Below are positions 19,301-25,928 of a stretch of DNA of 25,928 nucleotides, piece by piece. Both the position numbers and the translations under genes were made by a program. The stretch covers positions 1 to 25,928 of the IMG/VR virus record IMGVR_UViG_3300020417_002019; one strand, 5' to 3'. Source of the stretch: a virus. The notes beneath the pieces were generated by a model that made no database searches, was not told the origin of the DNA, and saw only the letters and a program-made list of their open reading frames with translations. How positions within the stretch are numbered: position 1 is the stretch's first letter; every line of letters begins with the position of its first letter.

Positions 19301-22300
19301 CGGATAATGTGTAATTGTTTATTTGAGTACCAAATCCAATGAATGATTTAGAGTCAAAGTAGTACAAATCATTGCGAGGAATCTGTCTATTAACACTAGC
19401 AAGACCAAATCTGAATTCTGTTGGTAGTAGGGTAATACTGGAAATACCTACAGTATGAATACCACTGTTTGTTAGTCGATTTACAACAAATGCAGATTCC
19501 TCTGGAAGAATTCTAACAATCTGTGCAGTTTCTTCTTCACCGATTCTGATGAAATCATTAACATTAAATCCACTAATATCTCCTACAACAATTGAAGTTG
19601 TTAATCCAGTTGCTGCTAATGTATCAATATCAGAAAGAAGGTTTACATTTTTCTGTGGTACAAAAATTGTTCTTGAACCCTCTAGATTTGCATGGATAGA
19701 ATCAGATACAGCACTAATTTGAATTATTTCACCAGTAATGTAACCATGGGGACTCTGAGTAAAACCAACAATACCATTTCCATTAGAGAATAACTTTACT
19801 CCAGTATGAGTGGAAATACCAACTTTAATAGTATTGATGTCTTTTCCTTTAATTCTAGAAACAACTGCGGAAGCACCTGTTCCTCCAGTACCAAAGTTAT
19901 TGAATACAACATTATCACCAACTTTGTATCCTGTTCCTGCTGAATAAACACTTACAGAACCAATTCCAGAGTTCAGAGTTTTGGTGACACTAAATTCTTG
20001 TTTATACTTTTCATCTGACTTGGAAAGTAAGTCATATGTTGATGTGTCGGAATTTAGATAATATGGTGACGTATTTCTAATTAAATTAAGACTTGTAATA
20101 TCAATGGTCTGATTAAAGTTTGGTTCATAATTTTTAGGAATTACGAAGTCTCTGAAGTTCTCACCAACCACATATGGATACTCTGGTTTCGCAATGAGAC
20201 TATTATCAATGGTTGTGAAGTATGCATAAATTCCCTCAGGGTATTCGGGAGTTTTACAGAATCTTCCGTTAAATTCGTCAAGGTCTCCGATTGCTCTGTC
20301 ATAGTAAAAATCGTTTAGGAAGAATCCGTCTGGGAATGTGGATGGTCTTAGTGCTGGATTTGGTTGTACTTGTTTAGCATAACTAGACCTAATTTTTTGA
20401 ATTGATGCACCAACTAAACCATAAGGACCATAGATTGGATTTCCATCATATGCCCATCCAACAATAGGTGAATGGTTATTATCTAATTTTTCTCTATTTG
20501 AATCGTCAATATGGTCTTTTAATGTTCGTCTTAAAAGTTTTGGTGTGTAGAAGTTAACTGGGTGTAGACCAAACTCTTTTACCTTACTTGGTACGATAAG
20601 TGCTTCATCAGGAGTTTTTAATAGTTCTTTGTGTTTTTCTGCCTGATTGATTTTCCATTCAAACACATCAGCCAAGAACTTAGCATCTATACCTCTTCTG
20701 GTAACCTGAATCTCAGTTGTGTCTGGATTGTAACCTATTCCACCATTTGCAATATTTACTGCTACAACTCTTCCATTATCATCAACTACTGGTCTAAGGT
20801 CAGCAAATGTTCCGTCACCACTAACTTTAAGGTCAATTCCCTTTTCATATCCAGAACCAAAAGTTAAGAACTGAATATCAACGATTGCTCCATTAACAAC
20901 AATAGGTCTTAGTAATGCTTCGGATTTAATATCTTTAATTTGAACATCAGGTCTTCTATGGAAGTTAATAACATCAGAGACACCATATCCAACACCAGAA
21001 TCTTCTATGAATACACTATCAATGGAACCCAGGACAATCGGTTCAAATACTGGTTCAATTACAGATGTCGCACCAATACCAGATAGTGTTTCTATTTGCA
21101 GACGAATTGGTGGATATGAGAATGTATGAACTCCTGTTCCAATCCCATTAATATTGATATATCTCTTTTCACGGAAGTTTATATCAAAGAATTCATCAGT
21201 TCCCCCAATATCAGATAGTTTGAATTTATCCTTATCAACTATAGTAACAACATACTCTTTAGATGTTGAAAGACCAGATATAACATCACCAGTAGAACTA
21301 TATCTTACAATATCCTTATTTTTTAGTTGATGGTTTTCTGCATAGATGTAATGGTCCCATGTATTGGTTCCATTGTTAGAACCATCAAATGCTACGAGTG
21401 AAGGAACTTTAACAATTTTATTAGAATAACCAGAACCAGAATTTAAAACATAAAGTTGAGTAATAGTATTTTTTGCTTCCAGTGTTCTGAATGCATGGAA
21501 ACCAGAACTAATACCAACAATGTTTACTGGGTTGGTTTTTGTATTCGCATCAACTTCCTTATCATATAGTTTAATAGTAGTTGGACTTTCAACCCCAACA
21601 AAATATACAGAATCTTCTTTGAATGGTTGTAGTTCTGCATTACCATTAGTAATATAAGAAACTTGCTCACCATTATCAAAGTTATGGTTATTGATAAATG
21701 TGATTACATCAGTAGTAGGATTGACACCACTACCATCACCCTGGAAACCAGCAGTGATTTGTGATTTTACTAAGTTTGGTTCAATAACAGCACCAGTTCC
21801 ATTACCACCAATGAGAGTAACCTTTGGTTTTGTCTGATAACCAATTCCTGGAGTAACAATTCTAATATCAGAAAGTCCACCAGTAATGTTTAGATATCCA
21901 GAAGCACCTGTTCCAGAAACATCTTTAATTTCAAGTACTGGTGGATTGATTACATCATATCCAGTACCAGGATTGGTAACAATAATATTTTCTAATTTTC
22001 CATAATAAATGTTCTCATCAAACAATGATGGAGAATAAAGTTCAATACCATTAGCTAGTAGACCAATCTGTCTGTTATTTGTTGTTCTATCAGCAACTTC
22101 TCTTAACGACGCATCACCCTTTACATAGTTAAACTGTTTGAATAGTTTTTGGTTTTCAACCACTCTATTCTCATAATCTAGTTTTACAAAACTATCTCCA
22201 GAAATATCTCTAAATGTCAAATATTTCTGAGAATACAAATCACTCTTACTTAGAGATATTTTTATCTTCTTACTATCTTTATTATCACCAACTGCAGTTA

Positions 22301-24125
22301 CATGATAAATTCCAGTAGCAATACCAGAATTTGCACTTGGTGTGTAGAATATTTTTTCACCTGTGTAAAACTTGTGTACCTTATCAGTATCTAACGTATC
22401 AGTATTACCCACACTAACTTGAGTAGAAGTGGTGATGACTTGTTCTTTTGCGAATAGGGTATAGTTTGGAAGGCCAGATGCTGCGACAAAGAAGTTTTCA
22501 TAATTTTCATCAATGTATGTGTTCTGAATTGCAATCGGAACATCAGAAACTGATGGTGTTAGATTCTGATCACTCTTTCCTGTCATCAAAGACGTAGTTA
22601 ACGTGTCTTTGTCTAGAGGATTTCCGTTACATTCTACCTCTACAATTGTTTTAGAAATGAGGTTTTCAACCGTAGCAACTATTGGGATATCTGTTGCTAT
22701 TTCTATTTGTCTTAATGTGACTTCCTGTTCAAGGAAAAAATTAATATTATCAAAAAATTCAATTCTATATCTCTTGCCATTTGGGGCATTTGCAGATACA
22801 ATAGATTTGATACTATGATTAGTTACGTTGTTATAAATCCAACTATTGAATTCAGATTTATCACTTAATTCTGCACCAAATGATGATAATGCAATTTTAT
22901 CACCTGGAAGTAAATTTGAAGTGTCTTCAACATTAATATCACCAACAACATTAATTAGTCTAAATTCTACTTTGTTATCATTGTCATCGTAAACATAAGC
23001 AAAGTTTGCTTCAATAACTTCGGTTCCAAATGGAACTTCACTCTCGACTCCAGAACAACCTAAAAATTGTGTATTAGTTCTTTCAGTGTAAGATACATCA
23101 AACAATGCAATTCCATTAGTTACCCTAAGTAATCCACTATTTGGGAATCCAACAGTTGAATCAACATTAATAGTTGTAGAATTAGTTGCAACTGTTTTTG
23201 AAATATTTGTTTTCTTCGTTGTATTAAATTTGTAGATGAAGGAAGAACTGTCTAGAGAAATCTCATAAAGGTCTTTTCCATCAACAGGTCTATACTCAAC
23301 AACAAAAATTGCAGCAGTGGTTGGTTCTACATTACCAGTATCCTGGAAAAGAGTTTTTCCATTTAACTCTAGTGGGTCAGAACCACTAACTTTTTCTGCT
23401 AGGATATTTTTTGTCTTAAAGAAACTATCATCAGATGGCCTAAGAAGAAAATCTTGAGGTTTGATTACACCTACATTTTGACCATAGAGCGCTCTGAATA
23501 AAAGTTTAAATGAAGTATCTGTTCCTTTTGTTGTATAAAAGTCAACTGCTCTTGCTAGAACATTTGATATTTTAACTTGAGGGACAAATTGTCTCTCCTC
23601 AAATCCAGGCAGAAATTGTGCCTTAAACTTTTTAAATAATTCAGCATAAAATACCAATGACAGGTTTGCTACCTGAGAACCTGCTGTGTGGGGAGAAAGT
23701 TCTGATTTGGTATAATTGGATGTATTATTTTCTATAATATTTGTTATACCACTAAATGCTCTAGAACATCCACTAAAACCATTTGCTGATTTTACTTTAT
23801 AGTAAATAATCTCATTATCAATTCTAATTAGACCATCCTTATCAGGAAAACCTACAGTATGACTTACTGCAATATCAGTATCAAAAGCACTTACACCCGC
23901 AACTAGTAAAGACGGTACAAGAGCAGAAGCAAATAACTCATTATTGTAACGTTTAAGGTCTTTAAGTTCGTCTAGACGGGAAACTAAGTCCACCGTACCC
24001 GTCTTATGTTCCATAGAAACATAATACGCATTCAGGAACTCTCTGAAGAGTGGAGATTCCTCATTCAAAAACTCAGGAATTTGAGTCTGAATGATATTTT
24101 GTATTGTTACTCTTGTATCTGACAT
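16359..24125 (-). CDS. giant modular baseplate-region protein with YHYH-like module (2588 aa)
   Basis: The start ATG follows the gp6 stop by one base, with GAG five bases upstream inside gp6's last codons, so the two genes are translationally coupled. The N-terminal region (about 1-260) has an IPEFLNEESPLFREFLNAYY helix segment, a G-L-I-R-I-D-N-E-I-I-Y-Y module (about 88-127, second copy about 320-359) and a DFYTTKGTDTSFKLLFRALY segment (about 192-211). Beta modules follow: about nine G-x-G-Y units (first about 714, last about 2088) and about six F-x-x-G-[DEQ]-x-[IVL]-x-Y units (near 585, 815, 938, 1632, 1779, 2535). A YHYH-like module lies at about 1217-1327. I recognise the overall type from cyanophages, where it follows gp6. 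It fills the place of T4 gene 7, so it may act as the wedge scaffold, but T4 gp7 sequence similarity is not visible to me. No signal peptide or membrane segment is seen. Confidence 0.87.
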   Translation of the reverse strand: MSDTRVTIQNIIQTQIPEFLNEESPLFREFLNAYYVSMEHKTGTVDLVSRLDELKDLKRYNNELFASALVPSLLVAGVSAFDTDIAVSHTVGFPDKDGLIRIDNEIIYYKVKSANGFSGCSRAFSGITNIIENNTSNYTKSELSPHTAGSQVANLSLVFYAELFKKFKAQFLPGFEERQFVPQVKISNVLARAVDFYTTKGTDTSFKLLFRALYGQNVGVIKPQDFLLRPSDDSFFKTKNILAEKVSGSDPLELNGKTLFQDTGNVEPTTAAIFVVEYRPVDGKDLYEISLDSSSFIYKFNTTKKTNISKTVATNSTTINVDSTVGFPNSGLLRVTNGIALFDVSYTERTNTQFLGCSGVESEVPFGTEVIEANFAYVYDDNDNKVEFRLINVVGDINVEDTSNLLPGDKIALSSFGAELSDKSEFNSWIYNNVTNHSIKSIVSANAPNGKRYRIEFFDNINFFLEQEVTLRQIEIATDIPIVATVENLISKTIVEVECNGNPLDKDTLTTSLMTGKSDQNLTPSVSDVPIAIQNTYIDENYENFFVAASGLPNYTLFAKEQVITTSTQVSVGNTDTLDTDKVHKFYTGEKIFYTPSANSGIATGIYHVTAVGDNKDSKKIKISLSKSDLYSQKYLTFRDISGDSFVKLDYENRVVENQKLFKQFNYVKGDASLREVADRTTNNRQIGLLANGIELYSPSLFDENIYYGKLENIIVTNPGTGYDVINPPVLEIKDVSGTGASGYLNITGGLSDIRIVTPGIGYQTKPKVTLIGGNGTGAVIEPNLVKSQITAGFQGDGSGVNPTTDVITFINNHNFDNGEQVSYITNGNAELQPFKEDSVYFVGVESPTTIKLYDKEVDANTKTNPVNIVGISSGFHAFRTLEAKNTITQLYVLNSGSGYSNKIVKVPSLVAFDGSNNGTNTWDHYIYAENHQLKNKDIVRYSSTGDVISGLSTSKEYVVTIVDKDKFKLSDIGGTDEFFDINFREKRYININGIGTGVHTFSYPPIRLQIETLSGIGATSVIEPVFEPIVLGSIDSVFIEDSGVGYGVSDVINFHRRPDVQIKDIKSEALLRPIVVNGAIVDIQFLTFGSGYEKGIDLKVSGDGTFADLRPVVDDNGRVVAVNIANGGIGYNPDTTEIQVTRRGIDAKFLADVFEWKINQAEKHKELLKTPDEALIVPSKVKEFGLHPVNFYTPKLLRRTLKDHIDDSNREKLDNNHSPIVGWAYDGNPIYGPYGLVGASIQKIRSSYAKQVQPNPALRPSTFPDGFFLNDFYYDRAIGDLDEFNGRFCKTPEYPEGIYAYFTTIDNSLIAKPEYPYVVGENFRDFVIPKNYEPNFNQTIDITSLNLIRNTSPYYLNSDTSTYDLLSKSDEKYKQEFSVTKTLNSGIGSVSVYSAGTGYKVGDNVVFNNFGTGGTGASAVVSRIKGKDINTIKVGISTHTGVKLFSNGNGIVGFTQSPHGYITGEIIQISAVSDSIHANLEGSRTIFVPQKNVNLLSDIDTLAATGLTTSIVVGDISGFNVNDFIRIGEEETAQIVRILPEESAFVVNRLTNSGIHTVGISSITLLPTEFRFGLASVNRQIPRNDLYYFDSKSFIGFGTQINNYTLSDGNNLAIPAGGIFIPNHKFQTGQALKYHVGYGGTSLIAGGQSLADGSTVYAVNLGINFVGLSTAPNVTTPLVISDNVVVTGAAHSLTSSFSDVNCKVEEFSLDVVTQDAHKLNSLEKVQFNLLPRLTDSFNVRYDPELRKLTSEKIEFDSSQSGVNITSNEISIPNNTFETGDKIVYYVGSGTTIGGLVDNETYFVIKEKPDFIRLSDFFVNATAGVGIAFTSFGVGTQSIAKINPPLTGTQQNLIKFDLSDPSLVGMDLRIFKDSSLSIDLETYRYRRNSIESGLPGAELIIDSSEEFIGNTLFYNIIPLAPNVIEKRQSSVDTEVVGNNKIILKPSIFNQQYNVVSIGTTTFKFNLKSKPEFFDYTAQTGISTIFYDTDSLTTDGPISKVKINFEGRGYHKIPKIETIDTVAGSDAVLKASSDTIGKIDLIERVKDGFDYPTDPTLRPVLSVPSVCQVKGIARIESIGITTGGRGYHVAPTLKVIGNNDIELEAKIQGGSITKVLINKNTKNLDGPLKVVATRNSNGYDIDDIVYDPSLNRVTLELVNSDSQIYPLSGEFPFAIGDQVFVENTRISDPDTKNGYNSEDYNYRFFPVIGISTTNFTVTYDMDGFGSNLGDYNTDINYGYVINQKDIATFKMNIVDDLGYFSGENVIGYNSANQQVFTAKVMESGWNNDINQLRLIDSEGELQPGDSLLGTRSRLFGTIENISQFNLVSTLDTTRDKINDFKDNAGYLNDYQQRIADNDYYQKFSYSLKSQLSYDQWRESVRSLVHPAGFKEFSDLDVISNTSSTGQNMKVGVGDSSLSVLINVDNGGSMYSRYNFSMVTEDELLPNGTIERIFFPEGVNLRPYILNKTNKVLKIDNISDQFTGFTTTTGGQIVGLSTFALTNKGTPLFYREFDSSVETNFKISDDRFTFVNHNFQSGQTLRYKSNDVLRTPVGIAVTTVENSFSYPTPTNTLDSPFDSYDSTLRTFDEN
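20145..20475 (-). other. YHYH-like module lacking the YHYH histidines
   Basis: Within the 2588-residue protein, VGWAYDGNPIYGPYGL (about 1220-1235) matches the G-x-x-x-D-G-x-P-[IV]-Y-G-P-x-G core of the YHYH family. It is followed by LDEFNGRFCKTPEYPEGIYA and FTT (about 1280-1305). Where the family name motif Tyr-His-Tyr-His is expected, this protein reads YAYF, so both histidines are absent. The identification rests on the conserved core; the fold and function are inferred. Confidence 0.7.
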
Positions 24126-24133
24126 TTTATCTC
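24126..24133 (-). promoter_or_regulatory. ribosome binding site of the 2588-residue gene inside the gp6 stop region
   Basis: The minus strand reads ACGAGATAAAATG: GAG lies five bases before the ATG and the gp6 stop TAA lies between them. This fixes the start of the giant gene and indicates coupling to gp6 translation. Confidence 0.6.
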
Positions 24134-25928
24134 GTATATACTGATCCGTTTGCGTAACTTGAGGTTACAATATACTCTGTTGCGGAAGTATTCTCTCCTG
24201 AAGAAATCTTATCTTCAACCATGTTGACGATTAGTCTCTCCATGCTTAGGTCTAAGTATATATCCTTCAATGCAATGACATCATTTGACTCAGGAATTGC
24301 CTCAATTTCAATTCCATTTGGACTTTCGACAGAAATAATGTTAAGAGTGTCAAGAAGAATCTCACCTTTCTTGTAATAAATGACACCTGCGTTATTTTTG
24401 ACGATAAATGGAGCATTATCAACTAAAGTAAACAGGAATATTGACCCTTTTTCATTATCAATTGGAACATCACTCAAATAAACTACTCCATCAACTCCAT
24501 TAATCCTAAATCCTGTGGATTTTACGTTATATCCTCTATTATCAACGTCATTTTTCTTCTTAATGTGGAATGCATTGCCATAACATATTTCATATGTCGC
24601 ATTTGTACCCAATGCGGGTTGCAAATCACGTCTCATCTTGACTGTTGTGATATTTGAGGTGATTGCTGGGTTAATATCGTCAATCAGAGCAACAACTTTA
24701 CTGTATTTGAACCTTCCACCGAAATTATTAAGGTCAAATGACTTTCCATATGAGTCTAAAGTGCTAATTACCTGATTTCTAAGGGCAGTAACGTTGGTTA
24801 CCGCACTTCTGTTGTAGTAAACACTGGTGTTAAGTTCAATAAACAGGTATTTTAGGTCAACAATTTCGGGTTTAATGCCTGCAATGGTGTATTGTTTTAA
24901 ATCTTTCTTGATTTGTTCCTTAGTAACCTTAGAAAGAAACTTACCTTGTCTTGGTTTGATGGAAATAAACACCTTTCCATACTCTGGTGGGGTTAATTCG
25001 TCTCCTCCATAGGCACTCACTGCCTCTACATTAGGGAAAATCGTAGGAATTAGACCCTTATAGTCATTTGCAGTAACTGCTCTGTATTGAGATGAATAAA
25101 CCCTAGGTGCAAGATACTTAATACTGTCAATTTTTTCAATATCATCACCATTTTCTGATGATTGTGTTGTAGAAATCCTAGAAATACCAGTAGTAATTCT
25201 GTTTTGGTTGTTATCTTCGATGATTCCAGAGAAAGTAAAGTTGGCAACACCGTTACCATCCTTACCATTGGTTATAATATAACTTACAAATATGGAACTT
25301 CCAGTTGTTGGTTTCCTACCAAAGACATTATCACCGAAAACAATCTCATATTGCTCGTCTTCAACCTCTTGAATGAGGAAAATCTTAGTTGTTCCGTCAA
25401 TATTTAAGATATTTGAGTACAATGTATACTCTTCATTAGTCAAATCACTGACAAATGTACGAATAGATGTAGAATCTACATTAGCATTGGGGATGATGAA
25501 CCTCTGATTGGGTTGCGAATCATCCATAGTAAAGTTTTTTGTGAGGTAAGTACCCTCCATGATGTCAATGTCAGTGAAATTACCAATTCCATTCACATCA
25601 ACTGGTACTGTAATATCCTCAGGGATTGAAAATATGTAACTACCAGACTGAATTGCACCAAGTGCAACCACACCTGCCTTCAAAGTAATAGACCTTACGT
25701 CAAGGAAACCACTAGTATCAACACTTATACTGACTTTTGCCTTTGCTGCCCTCTTTGACCTTGGTACATAACCAATGTTCCTTGCAAGTGATACGACATT
25801 TTCTCGTAACGTAGCACTATCCAAGAAGGATTCATTCACTGCCATGTTAGTATTGAAGGCAGTGATATAAGAATTATATGCTAAAATATCAATCAATACT
25901 GAAAAGTTAGACCCCTCAAAGTCAAAAT
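24127..25928 (-). CDS. 6: baseplate wedge subunit gp6, N-terminus beyond the window
   Basis: Homologue of T4 gp6, which forms the continuous ring of the baseplate through its wedge dimers and carries a Baseplate_J-like core. The frame stays open to the right edge, encoding FDFEGSNFSV before LIDILAYNSYITAF...NESFLDSATLRENVV...NIGYVPRSKRAAKAK. This aligns well with the recalled T4 gp6 stretch YDFEGSRLNVL...LLAYNTL...ANLRSSVV...NGYLPTSKSAAQ, which begins near residue 45. About 40 N-terminal residues are therefore missing. A methionine start at 25896 would use a TTG that is an internal leucine codon. The core (about 270-350 of the visible protein) has YLAPRVYSSQYRAVTANDYK and YGGDELTPPEYGKVFISIKP, typical of the family. 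The visible length of 600 residues agrees with T4 gp6 (660). It is immediately followed by the 2588-residue gene. Confidence 0.93.
   Translation of the reverse strand, partial: FDFEGSNFSVLIDILAYNSYITAFNTNMAVNESFLDSATLRENVVSLARNIGYVPRSKRAAKAKVSISVDTSGFLDVRSITLKAGVVALGAIQSGSYIFSIPEDITVPVDVNGIGNFTDIDIMEGTYLTKNFTMDDSQPNQRFIIPNANVDSTSIRTFVSDLTNEEYTLYSNILNIDGTTKIFLIQEVEDEQYEIVFGDNVFGRKPTTGSSIFVSYIITNGKDGNGVANFTFSGIIEDNNQNRITTGISRISTTQSSENGDDIEKIDSIKYLAPRVYSSQYRAVTANDYKGLIPTIFPNVEAVSAYGGDELTPPEYGKVFISIKPRQGKFLSKVTKEQIKKDLKQYTIAGIKPEIVDLKYLFIELNTSVYYNRSAVTNVTALRNQVISTLDSYGKSFDLNNFGGRFKYSKVVALIDDINPAITSNITTVKMRRDLQPALGTNATYEICYGNAFHIKKKNDVDNRGYNVKSTGFRINGVDGVVYLSDVPIDNEKGSIFLFTLVDNAPFIVKNNAGVIYYKKGEILLDTLNIISVESPNGIEIEAIPESNDVIALKDIYLDLSMERLIVNMVEDKISSGENTSATEYIVTSSYANGSVYTR

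Noticed and set aside
9785-25407. Plus-strand open frames in the right part (for example 11145-11336, 15941-16270, 20631-20867, 22603-22818, 25162-25407)
   Set aside because: Their composition follows from the opposite strand's codon use (for instance the Ser/Cys-rich 15941-16270 is the shadow of the Ala/Thr repeat region), with no independent coding signal.
25894-25896. Start of gp6 at 25896
   Set aside because: The codon is TTG (Leu), and the frame continues upstream to the window edge with FDFEGSNFSV, which aligns with T4 gp6, so this is an internal residue of a truncated gene.

Overview
The window is a block of virion structural genes from a large, AT-rich, T4-like (Myoviridae-type) phage, most consistent with a marine cyanophage of Prochlorococcus or Synechococcus. 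Three observations support this. First, recognisable homologues of T4 baseplate wedge proteins gp6 and gp8 occur in T4 order. Second, the giant neighbours (a DUF4815-type protein, a YHYH-type protein and a PNDGTGDSL-type fibre) belong to families I know from marine cyanomyoviruses. Third, T4-type late promoter motifs (CTAAATA/GATAAATA) stand directly before three genes. A related marine phage of another host, such as SAR11, cannot be excluded from sequence alone.

Every gene is on the minus strand, so transcription runs from high to low coordinates, and about 99.5% of the bases are coding. In transcription order: gp6 (24127-25928, 5' end beyond the window); a 2588-residue giant with a YHYH-like module (16359-24125); a 471-residue fibre-like protein (14912-16327); a 1723-residue protein with a predicted seven-bladed beta-propeller (9707-14878); gp8 (8096-9661); a 2512-residue DUF4815-family protein (551-8089); a 68-residue coiled-coil protein (348-554); and a small beta-rich protein cut off by the left edge (1-334).

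The promoters suggest four late transcription units: gp6 + 2588 aa (promoter outside the window), 471 aa + 1723 aa, gp8 + 2512 aa + 68 aa, and the 1-334 gene onward. Within units, genes abut or overlap (1-nt gap, 6-nt gap, 4-nt ATGA overlap), indicating translational coupling.

The proteins probably build the baseplate wedges and the fibres or decorations attached to them. In T4, gp6 and gp8 flank gp7. Here that slot holds three genes totalling 4782 residues, none recognisable as T4 gp7. The large proteins are mosaics of small beta modules that recur between neighbouring genes: a G-x-G-Y module in four proteins, a G-[LF]-I-x-I-x-x-E-I-I module in three, and an F-x-x-G-[DE]-x-[IV]-x-Y module mainly in the 2588-residue protein. 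These modules, the beta-propeller and the near-leaderless late promoters are the most interesting content. I see no tRNA, CRISPR array, insertion sequence, integrase, attachment site or convincing terminator, and no gene-free stretch longer than about 45 bases.
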